A DNA stretch of 64,000 bases from Leptospira perdikensis (GTDB lineage: Bacteria; Spirochaetota; Leptospiria; Leptospirales; Leptospiraceae): NCBI RefSeq assembly GCF_004769575.1, contig NZ_RQGA01000013.1, positions 300,980-364,979 on the forward strand, written 5' to 3'. Under the pieces are notes generated by a model. It did not search any database. It saw nothing but the letters and a program-made list of their open reading frames with translations, and was not told where the DNA came from. Below are positions 17,875-27,301 of this stretch, one piece after another. The translations under genes and the position numbers were made by a program. Every line of letters starts with the position of its first letter. Position 1 is the first letter of the stretch.

Positions 17875-18465
17875 ATGCCAAGAACTGGTCTTACAGCTAC
17901 GGAAATCCAAGACAAAGCCGTGGAAATCGCCATCAACCAAATGCGGGCCAAGGGTTTTGAAAAGGTTCGGTTGGTAGATGTGGCCAAAGAAATGGGAATT
18001 AGCCACGCGGCCCTCTATTCTCATTTTCAAGACAAAACAGCACTTCTCGATGCAGTTTCCGAACGTTGGCTTGTGAAGTTGGATGAGAAACAGGATTTGC
18101 TCATAAAAGAAAAACGAGACCCCATCCAAAAGATTCTCACCTGGTTTCAAAACCTACACCGGATGAAATTGGAAAAAGTAAAATTAGATCCTGAATTGTA
18201 TAAAGCATTCGATATGGCCGCAGAAGAGTCCAAACCCTTCATCCAAACTCATTTATCCAATATGCACAGCCAAATGTCGAGTTTGGTCACAGAGGCTATC
18301 AACCAAAAGAAAATCAAAAAACGTGATGTGAACCAAATTACAGAAATTTTGATCTCTGCGGGAACTGCTTTCACACACCCGAAACTTGTGGCACAACATT
18401 CCGATGAGAATAGAGAACCGTTGTTAGTGGATACGATCGAAGCTGTTTTGAAGGGGTTGGCTTAA
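17875..18465 (+). CDS. TetR/AcrR family regulator
   Basis: The N-terminal 60 residues are a TetR DNA-binding domain: VRLVDVAKEMGISHAALYSH is the helix-turn-helix, followed by FQDKTALLDAVSERW. The C-terminal ligand domain (to residue 196) is of the type seen beside efflux or SDR genes. It probably represses the divergent SDR gene and itself. The next gene starts 1 bp after its stop. Confidence 0.92.
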   Translation: MPRTGLTATEIQDKAVEIAINQMRAKGFEKVRLVDVAKEMGISHAALYSHFQDKTALLDAVSERWLVKLDEKQDLLIKEKRDPIQKILTWFQNLHRMKLEKVKLDPELYKAFDMAAEESKPFIQTHLSNMHSQMSSLVTEAINQKKIKKRDVNQITEILISAGTAFTHPKLVAQHSDENREPLLVDTIEAVLKGLA

Positions 18466-18466
18466 G

Positions 18467-18937
18467 ATGATTATCAATATAGAAACTCATCTGGCGAGTA
18501 ATTTCGAAAGGATTACTAGTTACGCGAAACTTTCCAAAACATTACATTATATCGCAAAACCACTAATTGTTTTTGAACCAGTCAATCAAATTAGTTTTCC
18601 AGAGAATTGGGAAAATGGTGAATATCTAACTGATATGAAACTTTTTGGAATCATCCCTCTCGGAAACCAATCTGTTGTTATCGAAAAAATTAAAGAAACC
18701 AACCAAAATGAATTCATACTTAGAGATAATGGTTACAGTTCTCTCATTAATACTTGGGATCACTGGATTTTGATTCGCAAAACTAAACATGAAAATTTAG
18801 TAACATATATAGATAGAATTGAAATCAAAGCAGGTTTGCTTACTGTTTTTATTGTTATCTTTGCTAGTGTATTTTTTCGTTGGAGGCAATTCCGTTGGAA
18901 GTTGTTGATCCGAAATAATTTTAAAGCTCTCTATTGA
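18467..18937 (+). CDS. small membrane protein of unknown function
   Basis: A 156-residue protein with a soluble N-terminal part of about 120 residues and a single C-terminal membrane helix (GLLTVFIVIFASVFFRW) followed by basic residues, so the tail is likely cytoplasmic. The N-part (LFGIIPLGNQSVVIEKIKE, YSSLINTWDHWILIRK) may be an SRPBCC-like cavity fold, but that is weak. Starting 1 bp after the TetR stop, it is likely co-transcribed with it. Confidence 0.6.
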   Translation: MIINIETHLASNFERITSYAKLSKTLHYIAKPLIVFEPVNQISFPENWENGEYLTDMKLFGIIPLGNQSVVIEKIKETNQNEFILRDNGYSSLINTWDHWILIRKTKHENLVTYIDRIEIKAGLLTVFIVIFASVFFRWRQFRWKLLIRNNFKALY

Positions 18938-18968
18938 GTATTTAAAAGATTAAGAATCAGGATTGTTT

Positions 18969-19499
18969 TTACTCTATTTCTCCTGCCAAAAACCTTGCTG
19001 TGTTTACATTTCGTATCGTCATTGCCTTGTATAATTTATGACTGATGAGTTTTGCCAGTTGGCTTTTGTTCACATTTTCTCTTTTGATATTCCAAATGAT
19101 TGCACCTTTGCTATAACGAATCTCTAAAAATTCTTTTTTGAGAGGAAGTTCCTCAATGATTTTTTTGGAATCGGCTTCGGGAAACAAGTAAGCAACATCC
19201 GTCCTTTGCGTGGCGTCGTTTTGCCATTCTGCAGGAATCGCCTTTGCAATTTTTTTCATTTCCTTTTCTGTTCTTACGATGGTGGGGATTTCAAATTTGA
19301 AAACTTTTTCAAAACTCTTTTGTATTTTTAACAAAACGGTTTTTGTGTCATCCTCTGATTCAAAAATAACATTTCCTGAATTGATATAAGTGGAAACTTC
19401 CGTGTATCCTAAGGATTCCATAAGGCTCCTTAGTTTTTTCATTTCGACCTTTCTGTTTCCCCCGACATTGATTCCTCTGAGTAGTGCGATGTATTTCAT
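18969..19499 (-). CDS. DUF1697 domain protein
   Basis: The opening KYIALLRGINVGGNRKVEMK and the block YINSGNVIFES are the family signature; VAYLFPE and the RNVNTARFLAGE C-terminus agree. Length 176 is typical. The function is unknown. It lies 17 bp after the EamA transporter gene on the same strand. Confidence 0.9.
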   Translation of the reverse strand: MKYIALLRGINVGGNRKVEMKKLRSLMESLGYTEVSTYINSGNVIFESEDDTKTVLLKIQKSFEKVFKFEIPTIVRTEKEMKKIAKAIPAEWQNDATQRTDVAYLFPEADSKKIIEELPLKKEFLEIRYSKGAIIWNIKRENVNKSQLAKLISHKLYKAMTIRNVNTARFLAGEIE

Positions 19500-19516
19500 G
19501 GTGTTATATAGAAAAA

Positions 19517-20371
19517 CTAAGATTTTAAAGTCGCTTTAAATCTATCAAAGATTACAAGCGCAATGCCGAATAGAATGAATAATGATGAAACAAATATTCT
19601 TAATGTTAATGGCTCCGCTATAAAAATAACTCCACCTAAAGACGCAATCACGGGAACAATTAATTGTATTACAGAAGCTTTGGTGGATTTTAAAAATGGC
19701 AATACAGAATACCAAACTGCATATCCCATACCGGAAGCGAGGGCACCGGACAAAACGGCAAACAAAAACCCATAACTGTCTATATTGATTTTTTCTAATG
19801 TAACAATATTTAATATAATGGAAAAAGGGACAGCTCTGATAAAGTTTCCGGCAGTGGTAGCAGTTGGGTTTTTACTTCTGCCACCACGCAACGAATATAT
19901 ACCCCATGCAAGACCTGCTATCATCATGAATACTGAACTAAACAATGAAGGGGATGAAATCCCAGGCAGTAATAAGTAAACAAGACCTCCGAATGCCAAT
20001 ATAATGCCGAAAAATTTTGTAAAATCTAACCTTTCACCCTTCCAAATTCCGAAACCAATCATCGTAATTTGAACTGCACCAAATAACAAAAGTGCACCTG
20101 TCGCAGCAGTCAAACCTACATAAGCAAAAGAAAAACAAGCAGCGTATACAAATAAGGCAAAAGCTGATTTCCAATTCCCTGAAATTGTAGTTTGCCTCTG
20201 AGTGATACAAACTAATAACCAAAGAGTAATAGCTCCTGAAAACAATCTGATACTGGTAAAACTTGATGCATCAATTTCGGTTCCTTTGAGAGCGAATCGA
20301 CAGAGAAGAGAATTTGCTGCAAAGGCAATCAATGAAAATGATGTAAGGAAAAATATACGTAATTTGGACAT
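19517..20371 (-). CDS. EamA/DMT family transporter
   Basis: Ten predicted membrane helices in two EamA repeats over 284 residues, for example FAANSLLCRFALKGTEIDAS in the first repeat and the GMGYAVWYSVLPFLKSTKAS motif in the second. Such inner-membrane proteins export amino acids or metabolites; the substrate is not readable. Followed by the DUF1697 gene. The 132 bp upstream show no clear feature. Confidence 0.88.
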   Translation of the reverse strand: MSKLRIFFLTSFSLIAFAANSLLCRFALKGTEIDASSFTSIRLFSGAITLWLLVCITQRQTTISGNWKSAFALFVYAACFSFAYVGLTAATGALLLFGAVQITMIGFGIWKGERLDFTKFFGIILAFGGLVYLLLPGISSPSLFSSVFMMIAGLAWGIYSLRGGRSKNPTATTAGNFIRAVPFSIILNIVTLEKINIDSYGFLFAVLSGALASGMGYAVWYSVLPFLKSTKASVIQLIVPVIASLGGVIFIAEPLTLRIFVSSLFILFGIALVIFDRFKATLKS

Positions 20372-20503
20372 CGAATTGGAAGGTTTTATAAGTTTAGAAA
20401 TATATTATCTTTTGCCGCTAAGTATCAACCAACGAAGGCCCATTTAACATAAATACGACGGCCTACTTAAGACCATCATATCCATATCTATAGAAATCTT
20501 TCG

Positions 20504-21544
20504 TTATGGTCTTGGACATACCAAAAGAAAATCTTCAAACACTTGTGAAATCAAAAGTTTGTTTTTGAAAACAAGGCCTGTACTACCTGCAGAAATTTCA
20601 GCGCCTTCATTGGCATACACTTCGGTGACTTCTTTGTTTTCTGGATTGATTTTAAAAACACGAGTGGGTGCTAAATTGGTTCGGTTCATCACGTGGCGAA
20701 TGAATTTGTAAGTAGAATCATGGGCCGCAAGCCAAAGCATTCCATTTTCATCTTCTAAAATATTGTCAGGCCCTGCACCGATGGCAATGGATTCCAAATA
20801 CTTTAAGTTGACCTTTCCAGAACTGCGATCCACTTGATAAACTCGAATGGCTTTTTCAGCAAACACAGATCGGTATAACAACTCATCATTTCCTTTTTTA
20901 CGAATGTAAATTCCATTCCCTAACATCACGGGAACATTTAACGCCTGAAATGATTTTCCGTCATAATAAGATATGTCGGCCCGCCCACTGCGAATGATCA
21001 TATCCCAATATTTACGAAAGGCATTGCTTGTTCCATTGTCATTGGAAGAAAAAATTTCTCCGGCTTCGTTCATAAAAATATCATTGGGGCTTGTGAGAGT
21101 GGGATCACTCAAAGTTTTTGTGTGAGTCCATTTACCCGATTTAGATCTTTCAAAAATTTCAATGGTATGTGGATTCTCATCTGCTAATGTATGAGAGATG
21201 ACAGCTAAAGTATCCACTCCTTTCACTTTCGCATAACTAATGCCATGGGGACGAAAGTTTGCTGGATAATTGGTTTCAATTTTTTTAGCTTCTAACTTTT
21301 GATTGGTGTCCTGGAGTGAAACTTCAAACAAAGCTCCAATATCTTTCAGTCCATTCCGACGTTCGTGAGAAGATACAATGACTGTGGACGTATCTCGAAT
21401 GAGATCTAAATCTTCAGGGCCAGGTGTTCCAGAAATTCGTTCACAACCGGCGATTGGCTTTTCCTGAATTTGACCACCACAATCCAAAATGAAGAAAACA
21501 AGGGTGGCAAGGGAAAGGAGGGTCCATAAGGTTTTTGTGCGCAT
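20504..21544 (-). CDS. paraoxonase/arylesterase-like propeller lipoprotein
   Basis: The chosen ATG at 21544 starts a signal that ends in FFILDC, making a lipoprotein; an upstream ATG (21598) and TTG (21613) in frame lack this logic. The 347-residue mature region has repeated propeller blades with GPEDLDLIRDTSTVIVSSHE, SPNDIFMNEAGEIFSSND and LGNGIYIRKKGNDELLYRSV, matching calcium-dependent six-bladed paraoxonase/strictosidine-synthase-like proteins. It could hydrolyse lactones or esters in the envelope. Divergent from the phasin-like gene. Confidence 0.72.
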   Translation of the reverse strand: MRTKTLWTLLSLATLVFFILDCGGQIQEKPIAGCERISGTPGPEDLDLIRDTSTVIVSSHERRNGLKDIGALFEVSLQDTNQKLEAKKIETNYPANFRPHGISYAKVKGVDTLAVISHTLADENPHTIEIFERSKSGKWTHTKTLSDPTLTSPNDIFMNEAGEIFSSNDNGTSNAFRKYWDMIIRSGRADISYYDGKSFQALNVPVMLGNGIYIRKKGNDELLYRSVFAEKAIRVYQVDRSSGKVNLKYLESIAIGAGPDNILEDENGMLWLAAHDSTYKFIRHVMNRTNLAPTRVFKINPENKEVTEVYANEGAEISAGSTGLVFKNKLLISQVFEDFLLVCPRP

Positions 21545-21642
21545 CCGACCATTTTGGTTCAGGATTTCAGATTCCTCCAGAAAAATCTTTCTAGACATTA
21601 TTGTGCACTGCAAAATAATGGACCCATAAGGAGTAACATCCG

Positions 21643-21933
21643 ATGAGCAATGTGGAAAACAAGCTGCAAGATATCGTAAATGCTGGGATTGGCGCTGTAA
21701 AGACTTCCAAAGAAGTTTGGGAGAAACTCGTCGTAGACCTAAACGAGAAAAAAAGCAAATTCGAAACCAACTTTCAAAAGTTAAAAGAACAAGGCGAAAG
21801 TGACACCAGTGACAATGCTTTAAAAGTAAAAATGGGTATTGCTTGGGGAATCGTTCGTTTTGACGAACTCAAAGACAATGTAGTTAAGTATTTAGACAAA
21901 GTCAAAGAAGGAAACGAAAACAAACCTTCTTAA
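21643..21933 (+). CDS. phasin-like coiled-coil protein
   Basis: A 96-residue, charged, helical protein (SNVENKLQDIVNAGIGAVKT then KEVWEKLVVDLNEKKSKFET) resembling the PhaI/PhaF phasin family, which coat polyhydroxyalkanoate granules or act as small stress proteins. A good ribosome site AAGGAG lies 6-10 bp before the ATG, and a clear terminator follows, so it is a single-gene unit. No PHA genes are adjacent. Confidence 0.7.
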   Translation: MSNVENKLQDIVNAGIGAVKTSKEVWEKLVVDLNEKKSKFETNFQKLKEQGESDTSDNALKVKMGIAWGIVRFDELKDNVVKYLDKVKEGNENKPS

Positions 21934-21968
21934 GTTTTATTTTGTATATCACCATCCTGAATTTTCTT

Positions 21969-22003
21969 CCGGCAGGTTTGCTTGCAGGCCTGCTGGGTTT
22001 TTT
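21969..22003 (+). terminator. terminator of phasin-like gene
   Basis: Arms CCGGCAGG and CCTGCTGG pair over 8 positions (one G-T) around a 12-base loop, followed by a run of six T. It lies 36 bp after the phasin stop. Confidence 0.8.
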
Positions 22004-22013
22004 AAACTGAACT

Positions 22014-22085
22014 TCGGAGTGACCGGATTTGAACCGGCGACCCCTTGCCCCCCAGACAAGTGCGCTACCGCTGCGCTACACCCCG
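22014..22085 (-). tRNA. tRNA-Pro (GGG anticodon)
   Basis: All four arms fold on the minus strand: a 7-bp acceptor stem (CGGGGTG with CACTCCG), an anticodon stem CTTGT/GCAAG with the loop CTGGGGG, and a T-arm CCGG/CCGG around TTCAAAT. C1-G72 and discriminator A73 are proline identity elements in bacteria. CCA is not encoded. It converges on the phasin terminator. Confidence 0.95.
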
Positions 22086-22147
22086 TGTTCTGAAATCCAA
22101 AAACCTTACGGTCCAAAACGGGTCAAGTCTTACTAACAATTAAGAAT

Positions 22148-22636
22148 TCAAATGCCTAGATTGTCTGGTGAAATGGCCCAGATAATCTGACCATGTGCAA
22201 ATTTCTCTCGAGCTACGTTGATAGCTATCGTTGAACCAGGTTGGAAAATTAAATTTTCAGCAACACTTGAATTTCCAAGCAACCTTGCTGCAAAATAAGT
22301 AATGTCTGGATTATGACCGACTAACAATACTGTATCGGAATTGGAAAAATTCACCAAACAAGAAATAATATCGGAACATCCCTTTCCGGCAGCCAGATCA
22401 TCCGATGCCAACATCTCCCCGTTGTATTTCAATTCATCAGAAAGAATTTCAGCAGTATGTTTGGTTCGAAGGTAAGGACTATAATAAACTTGTTTTACGG
22501 CTAATGCAGAGTTTTTAATAAACCTTCCGATTTTGTGAATGTCACTGACGCCCTTATCGGTAAGTTCTCTTTGTGAATCGGACATACTAGGAGTTGGATT
22601 TTCAGCTTCCCCGTGACGAACCAAAATGATCTTCAT
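22148..22636 (-). CDS. sixA: phosphohistidine phosphatase SixA-like
   Basis: KIILVRHGEAENPTPSM at the N-terminus holds the RHG catalytic histidine of the phosphoglycerate-mutase superfamily, and VLLVGHNPDITYFA the second histidine. The short form (162 residues, no lid insert) fits SixA, which removes phosphate from His in two-component or PTS relays. The ATG at 22636 with AGGAAG 6 bp before it is preferred to the 28-codon extension. It is divergent from the Nudix gene. Confidence 0.85.
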   Translation of the reverse strand: MKIILVRHGEAENPTPSMSDSQRELTDKGVSDIHKIGRFIKNSALAVKQVYYSPYLRTKHTAEILSDELKYNGEMLASDDLAAGKGCSDIISCLVNFSNSDTVLLVGHNPDITYFAARLLGNSSVAENLIFQPGSTIAINVAREKFAHGQIIWAISPDNLGI

Positions 22637-22708
22637 AGCACTTCCTAAGTCCAAGATTGGAACCTCGGACTGACGGAGAAACAAAAAATTAAGGAATTTC
22701 TTGCGAAA

Positions 22709-23227
22709 ATGAATGATCAAGACATTCTAAGGATTATGACAGACAAACCCTACCGCAAAAACGTAGGCATGGTGGTTTTTAATTCTTTAGGAAAAGTGAT
22801 TGTAGGAGAACGAGTACAATTCCCAGGGTCTTGGCAGTTTCCTCAGGGTGGAATTGACGAAGATGAGGATTATTTAGAGGCCGCTAAACGGGAATTATAT
22901 GAAGAGTTAGGGGTCAAAAAAGCAACCTATGTAACGGAATATCCCGATTGGATTCCTTATGACTTCCCCAATTCCCTTGGTCTTAATGCCCATCTCCAAA
23001 AATTTCGTGGCCAATTACAAAGATGGATTTTGTTCCACTGGGATGGGAGTTTAGAAGAATGTGATTTAGTACACCACGAACAAGAGTTTTTAACCATCCA
23101 GTTTATGGAAATAGAAGAGACCATTCAATCTGTAGTGGAATTCAAAAGAGAAGTGTATGCGAAGTTTGTTCCTCTTTTTAAATCGGCCATCCAAAATTAC
23201 ATTGCAGAGAATTCAAAATCTAAGTAA
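22709..23227 (+). CDS. rppH: RNA pyrophosphohydrolase-like Nudix hydrolase
   Basis: The Nudix box is intact: a GG pair, then EAAKRELYEELGV (REUxEExGU). PYRKNVGMVVFNSLGKVIVG and the downstream KFRGQLQRWILFHWDG are typical of RppH/diadenosine-polyphosphate hydrolases, which remove pyrophosphate from mRNA 5' ends. A second ATG at 22736 would shorten the N-terminus by 9 residues, and neither start has an ideally spaced ribosome site. The acylphosphatase gene follows within 21 bp. Confidence 0.88.
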   Translation: MNDQDILRIMTDKPYRKNVGMVVFNSLGKVIVGERVQFPGSWQFPQGGIDEDEDYLEAAKRELYEELGVKKATYVTEYPDWIPYDFPNSLGLNAHLQKFRGQLQRWILFHWDGSLEECDLVHHEQEFLTIQFMEIEETIQSVVEFKREVYAKFVPLFKSAIQNYIAENSKSK

Positions 23228-23248
23228 GTTCTAGAAAGGAGACTATCT

Positions 23249-23536
23249 TTGGGAAAATCAGAAGAAGCAAGAGCGAGAATATTAGTACGGGGATTTGTGC
23301 AAGGAGTCGGATTTCGTTACTATATCCTCCAAAAAGCCCAAGAGATGAGACTCAAAGGTTATACGCAAAACTTACCGAATGGAGAAGTGGAAGCGGTTGT
23401 GGAAGGGGACAAACTGTTTATCGAAGATTTGTACAGAGCCATGCAACGTGGGCCCACAAAAGCAAAAGTAAAAGATCATGTCATTGAATGGAGTGATCCA
23501 AAAAATCAGTTCAGAACTTTTTTAATCAAAAAATAA
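23249..23536 (+). CDS. acyP: acylphosphatase
   Basis: TTG start preceded by AAAGGAG. The catalytic arginine lies in [12 protein letters not shown] and the asparagine in [16 protein letters not shown], both intact; length 95 is typical. It hydrolyses acyl phosphates such as acetyl phosphate in the cytoplasm. The aldo/keto reductase gene starts 1 bp after its stop, so Nudix - acylphosphatase - reductase may be one transcript. Confidence 0.94.
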   Translation: MGKSEEARARILVRGFVQGVGFRYYILQKAQEMRLKGYTQNLPNGEVEAVVEGDKLFIEDLYRAMQRGPTKAKVKDHVIEWSDPKNQFRTFLIKK

Positions 23537-23537
23537 C

Positions 23538-24554
23538 ATGAAAAAACGAAGACTTGGCAAAACAGGAATGGTGGTATCCGAAATTTGTATGGGCACCATG
23601 ACTTTTGGATCATCGTGTAACGAAGATGAGGCGTTTCGAATTTTGGATCGTGCTTACGATGCGGGAATCGATTTTTATGACACTGCTGAAATTTATCCTG
23701 TCCCTCCACAAAAGTCTTGGGTTCACAGAACCGAAGAAATTTTTGGAAAATGGATCAAAACAAAACCTCGAGATGGACTTATCATCGCCACAAAAGTGGC
23801 CGGCCCTGGTCATGGTTGGTTTAGTCCCCCACTCCGCGAAGGGAAAACGGCATTAGACAAATACCATATTCGTCGTGCCATTGAAGGTTCCTTACAAAGA
23901 TTAGGGATAGAAACTATCGATTTGTACCAAACACATTGGCCGGACCATGATGTATCTTATGATGAAACCATGGAAGTTTTGACAGAACTAAAAGAAGAAG
24001 GTAAAATTCGGTATGCCGGATGTTCCAACGAAACTTCTTTTGGGCTAATGAAAAGCCTTTGGACTTCGGACAAACACAATCTGATTCGATATGATTCCAT
24101 TCAAAATAATTTCTCGATTCTCAATCGTCGCTTCGAAGACGAGTTAGCACAAGTTTGTCGAAAAGAAGGAGTTTCTTTATTACCTTATTCTCCCCTTGCT
24201 GGTGGTGTGCTTACAGGAAAATACAACGGATCTGTTCCTCCAGAAGGTGCTCGATTTGTTCGTTATATGGCCGAGGGAGAGAGACAAAGGCGAATGGCCA
24301 GTCGTTTCCTTAATGAAAACACTTTGGCTTCCACGGCGGAACTCACAACCATTGCTGAAAAATATGGAATGAGTTCGACAGTCCTTTCTGTTGCTTGGAG
24401 CAAACAACATGACTTTGTTGCCTCTACCATCATTGGAGCCAACACGGTGGCCCAACTTGAAGAGTCTTTAAAAGCAACAGATCTCATTTTATCAGATGAA
24501 ATTCTTTCAGAAATCAATCTAGTTTCCAAAAAGATTCAATACCCAATGGGTTAA
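23538..24554 (+). CDS. aldo/keto reductase
   Basis: NADPH-dependent reductase with the full tetrad: Asp and Tyr in FYDTAEIYP, Lys in IIATKVAG, His in [10 protein letters not shown]. The N-terminal [20 protein letters not shown] and C-terminal [15 protein letters not shown] are standard. Length 338 is typical of the Tas/YajO-like group. The substrate is unknown. It forms a tail-to-head cluster with the acylphosphatase gene. Confidence 0.94.
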   Translation: MKKRRLGKTGMVVSEICMGTMTFGSSCNEDEAFRILDRAYDAGIDFYDTAEIYPVPPQKSWVHRTEEIFGKWIKTKPRDGLIIATKVAGPGHGWFSPPLREGKTALDKYHIRRAIEGSLQRLGIETIDLYQTHWPDHDVSYDETMEVLTELKEEGKIRYAGCSNETSFGLMKSLWTSDKHNLIRYDSIQNNFSILNRRFEDELAQVCRKEGVSLLPYSPLAGGVLTGKYNGSVPPEGARFVRYMAEGERQRRMASRFLNENTLASTAELTTIAEKYGMSSTVLSVAWSKQHDFVASTIIGANTVAQLEESLKATDLILSDEILSEINLVSKKIQYPMG

Positions 24555-24569
24555 GGTAAATAAAAATCA

Positions 24570-25259
24570 ATGAGTTCTAATTCTTACGATGATCATTTAG
24601 AAAAAAAATCCGAAGGAAAACAAGTTACTTCGAAGAAAAAAATTTCAAAGTTCGAGAAAATCACTTCGGGGGTTTTTCGAAAATTTTTGATTCTATTTTT
24701 GATTACTTATTTGTTCCCAGAATGTTCCAGTTTTGGTCCTAAGAATGCGCAGAGTAGTCTTATCATTGTTCATATGACAATTGTTAAAGATGAAATGATT
24801 TTAGATGAATTGATTGATCCAAGGTTTCAAAAGGTAACTCTTCGAAAGGGTGAAAAATCTTTTGAATATAATGAAAGTTCCGAACACTACTATTACTTTC
24901 AAAATTTAAAAGAAGGCCAATATGAAATTCATGATGCTGTCCATCTTTTGAATCGTGGTGCTTCCGACTTTGCCTTTGGAAGTACCAAACAACCCACAAA
25001 AATCGATATCGATTTTGATAGAAAGGATATTGAAAAATCGCGAGTGGATCTACAACCAGGTACGGTTGTGTTTCTTGGAAGTTTTCATGTCACTGTCGAT
25101 TTTAAATTCCAAGAAGAACCAAAAATTACCGTTCGGCAAAGTAAAACCAACGAAGAAGAACTAGCTGCTATGGAACATTTGTATAAAAATTTTCCAAGAA
25201 CCGGTTGGGGACAAAAAGCAAAAAATAGAATGAAACTCCTTTCTTCTTTTGCTCAGTGA
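24570..25259 (+). CDS. putative lipoprotein with long N-terminal region
   Basis: A 229-residue protein. About 45 charged residues precede the hydrophobic segment FLILFLITYLFPEC, which ends in a lipobox-like cysteine; the long N-region is unusual for a lipoprotein. A beta-rich domain follows (ESSEHYYYFQNLKEGQYEIH), and the end (LYKNFPRTGWGQKAKNRMK) resembles the tail of TPR/YbgF-type proteins. No family was recognised. A later start may be used, but no in-frame ATG was seen close to the hydrophobic segment. Confidence 0.55.
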   Translation: MSSNSYDDHLEKKSEGKQVTSKKKISKFEKITSGVFRKFLILFLITYLFPECSSFGPKNAQSSLIIVHMTIVKDEMILDELIDPRFQKVTLRKGEKSFEYNESSEHYYYFQNLKEGQYEIHDAVHLLNRGASDFAFGSTKQPTKIDIDFDRKDIEKSRVDLQPGTVVFLGSFHVTVDFKFQEEPKITVRQSKTNEEELAAMEHLYKNFPRTGWGQKAKNRMKLLSSFAQ

Positions 25260-25265
25260 AAACGG

Positions 25266-25979
25266 CTAAACCAAGGTAACCAAATCAGGATTTTGTAAAT
25301 GAGGTGTGTGATTCCAACTCACTGGTTCCCAATGATCATTTTCTCTTCTAAAAATACTGAGTGAAGAATTTGTAATCGATTTCATAAACACTGGAAACTC
25401 AACCGGTTGCATTTTACAAGATAGACCCATCATAATCGCAATGGGAGTACTTGAAGAAACAACAAGTGTACTTTTTACATCTTTTGGAATTTCCTTTGGG
25501 CCAAAGGAAACTTTCTCCACATATTCTTGGAAAGTATAAGGTTCTACAGGATCCCAAACTCCATGAACCCAATCATTTAATACAATTTGGATCAGTTCTT
25601 GGAAATAATCTCTTGTTTCCTCTTTTCCTTCTTCCCAAGCTTTTTTATAAGATTCGTATAATTTGGCAAAGTTATCATTCGCATGACGAATCTTAGCTGC
25701 AAGGCCGAGCCACATTTTGGAATCAAATTCGTCCCACGCAGAATTTACCCCCGGTTCCGGGATACAAAATTGATCCTTGGAAAAACTTTCGATGATTCCT
25801 TGTGCAGTTTGTTTTTGACGATTGAGTGTACCAGTGTAAACGGAATCAAATTCGATTCTTTGGTTTTTGAAGTATTCGCCAAGTAACCTGGCTTGTTTCC
25901 AACCATGTTCTGTGAGTTGGTCATAGTTTTTTCCGAGACGATCTGCCTGTCCATGGCGCACTAGATACAATAAAGACAT
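25266..25979 (-). CDS. histidine phosphatase family protein
   Basis: YLVRHGQADRLGKNYDQLTE has the RHG catalytic histidine and STLVVSSSTPIAIMM the usual C-terminal region. At 237 residues it is longer than SixA. It starts 1 bp before the DUF6285 stop, placing it in the acyl-CoA dehydrogenase - kinase operon, where a phosphatase could act on a phosphorylated intermediate made by the APH-type kinase (inference). Confidence 0.85.
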   Translation of the reverse strand: MSLLYLVRHGQADRLGKNYDQLTEHGWKQARLLGEYFKNQRIEFDSVYTGTLNRQKQTAQGIIESFSKDQFCIPEPGVNSAWDEFDSKMWLGLAAKIRHANDNFAKLYESYKKAWEEGKEETRDYFQELIQIVLNDWVHGVWDPVEPYTFQEYVEKVSFGPKEIPKDVKSTLVVSSSTPIAIMMGLSCKMQPVEFPVFMKSITNSSLSIFRRENDHWEPVSWNHTPHLQNPDLVTLV

Positions 25980-26411
25980 TTATGTTTGGAACCTCGGGTT
26001 GGAAATACTAAGTGTTTCCTTTAATTGATTTTTTGCAAAATCCCAAACCTTACTTCCTGGTTTTACTTCGAAGCTGGAATGATTTTTTGATTGGTTGCGA
26101 ATTTTTTTAGCAAATTCTTGATTCCAATCTAAAAGGAGATTGTATTTTTCTTTGCGACTCAAACTTGAAAATTTGATTTTATCGAAGTCAGTTTCTAACT
26201 TAGATACTTTTAAATTTAATTCTAAAATTCGATTCCAATCCCCTTCGAATTCAGAGGATTCGGTTTCTCTGGCAATCACTCCCAACATATTCCAAGAAAC
26301 TAATGTTTTGTATGATAACAAATCATCCCCTTCCAACTTAGGAAGCAGGTCTTTCATTAAAAAGTCCTGAATGGCAGAAATGAGTTCCTTTGTTTCTGGT
26401 CTATATTGCAC
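25980..26411 (-). CDS. DUF6285-like protein
   Basis: A 143-residue helical protein starting with GTG, preceded by GGGAG. The opening YRPETKELISAIQDFLMKDL, then SYKTLVSWNMLGVIARE, resemble the small DUF6285 proteins encoded next to APH-type kinases and ACAD10/11-like dehydrogenases, exactly the genes found upstream here. The molecular role is unknown; context suggests a helper in hydroxy-acyl-CoA catabolism. Confidence 0.7.
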   Translation of the reverse strand: MQYRPETKELISAIQDFLMKDLLPKLEGDDLLSYKTLVSWNMLGVIARETESSEFEGDWNRILELNLKVSKLETDFDKIKFSSLSRKEKYNLLLDWNQEFAKKIRNQSKNHSSFEVKPGSKVWDFAKNQLKETLSISNPRFQT

Positions 26412-26432
26412 AATTTACTCCCATAACAATAC

Positions 26433-27191
26433 TTAAGCGACTGCCTGTAATGTTCCGTATTTAAATAAAAAACCTTGCCCTAAATCAAAACCGGTTTTGG
26501 TGGCAATTTCCAAATCCGCCTGAGTTTCGATCCCTTCCAAAATACATTGAATTTTTTGCAATTTTGCAAATGCCAAAAACCCTTTTAAAATCTCAGAATA
26601 GTTTTTGTCGGTACGAAGTAAAGACAACCAACGCCGATCAAACTTTAAATAACTTGCACCTTCCAAAAATTCAAAACAAAACAAATTATTTTGTCCACCA
26701 ATATCATCCAAGGCAAAAGGAACATTCATATGCTTTAGATGATTCATACAAAACTTTGAATCCTCAACCGAAGCATAGTCTGTGTTTTCAATCAATTCAC
26801 AAACTATGTTTTTTTCTCTCTTAAAAACTGATTCCCAATGATCCGTATGAATTTCCTTACTATAAACATGGGCATCCATATTCAAAAACAATGGATATCC
26901 TTCCGGGCGATTTTCAATTTGAAAGTTTTTCAATTTTTTCTCAAAATCAAAAAAGAATCCAGGATCGTTGTGTAAAATTTGGAAAGCTCGGTCGGGTGCA
27001 ATTTTTCCACTATTTGTATAAAACCGCGCCAATGCTTCATAAGCCACTGTTTTCTTTTCCAAAATAGATACGATTGGTTGGTATTCCGATGCAAAACTAC
27101 CATTCCAATATATGGTTTCCAAAGATTGATATTCTTCCCAATACCTTGGTAATTGGAAAACGTCCATTCCTAAATCCAGAGTTTGTTCCAT
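26433..27191 (-). CDS. EAL-domain protein (c-di-GMP phosphodiesterase-like)
   Basis: Most EAL motifs are present: YEALARFY, LFLNMDAH (Asn), CELIENTD (Glu), ALDDIGG (metal Asp pair), KFDRRW and EGIETQADLE. DDFGxGxS is altered to DDIGGQNNL and the final GxGxxF to GQGFLF, so activity is plausible but not certain. The ATG at 27191 is favoured over a TTG 48 bp upstream. There is no GGDEF or sensor domain. It interrupts an operon of lipid-metabolism genes between the kinase and DUF6285. Confidence 0.82.
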   Translation of the reverse strand: MEQTLDLGMDVFQLPRYWEEYQSLETIYWNGSFASEYQPIVSILEKKTVAYEALARFYTNSGKIAPDRAFQILHNDPGFFFDFEKKLKNFQIENRPEGYPLFLNMDAHVYSKEIHTDHWESVFKREKNIVCELIENTDYASVEDSKFCMNHLKHMNVPFALDDIGGQNNLFCFEFLEGASYLKFDRRWLSLLRTDKNYSEILKGFLAFAKLQKIQCILEGIETQADLEIATKTGFDLGQGFLFKYGTLQAVA

Positions 27192-27301
27192 AAGAAACCC
27201 CCACTCTTTCCAGGAAAGTGCAGTAGAAGTTAGAGTCAAGATAATTGAGACTAATTCTCAATACCATTAATGGACATAATATACAGAAAATATCGATTGG
27301 G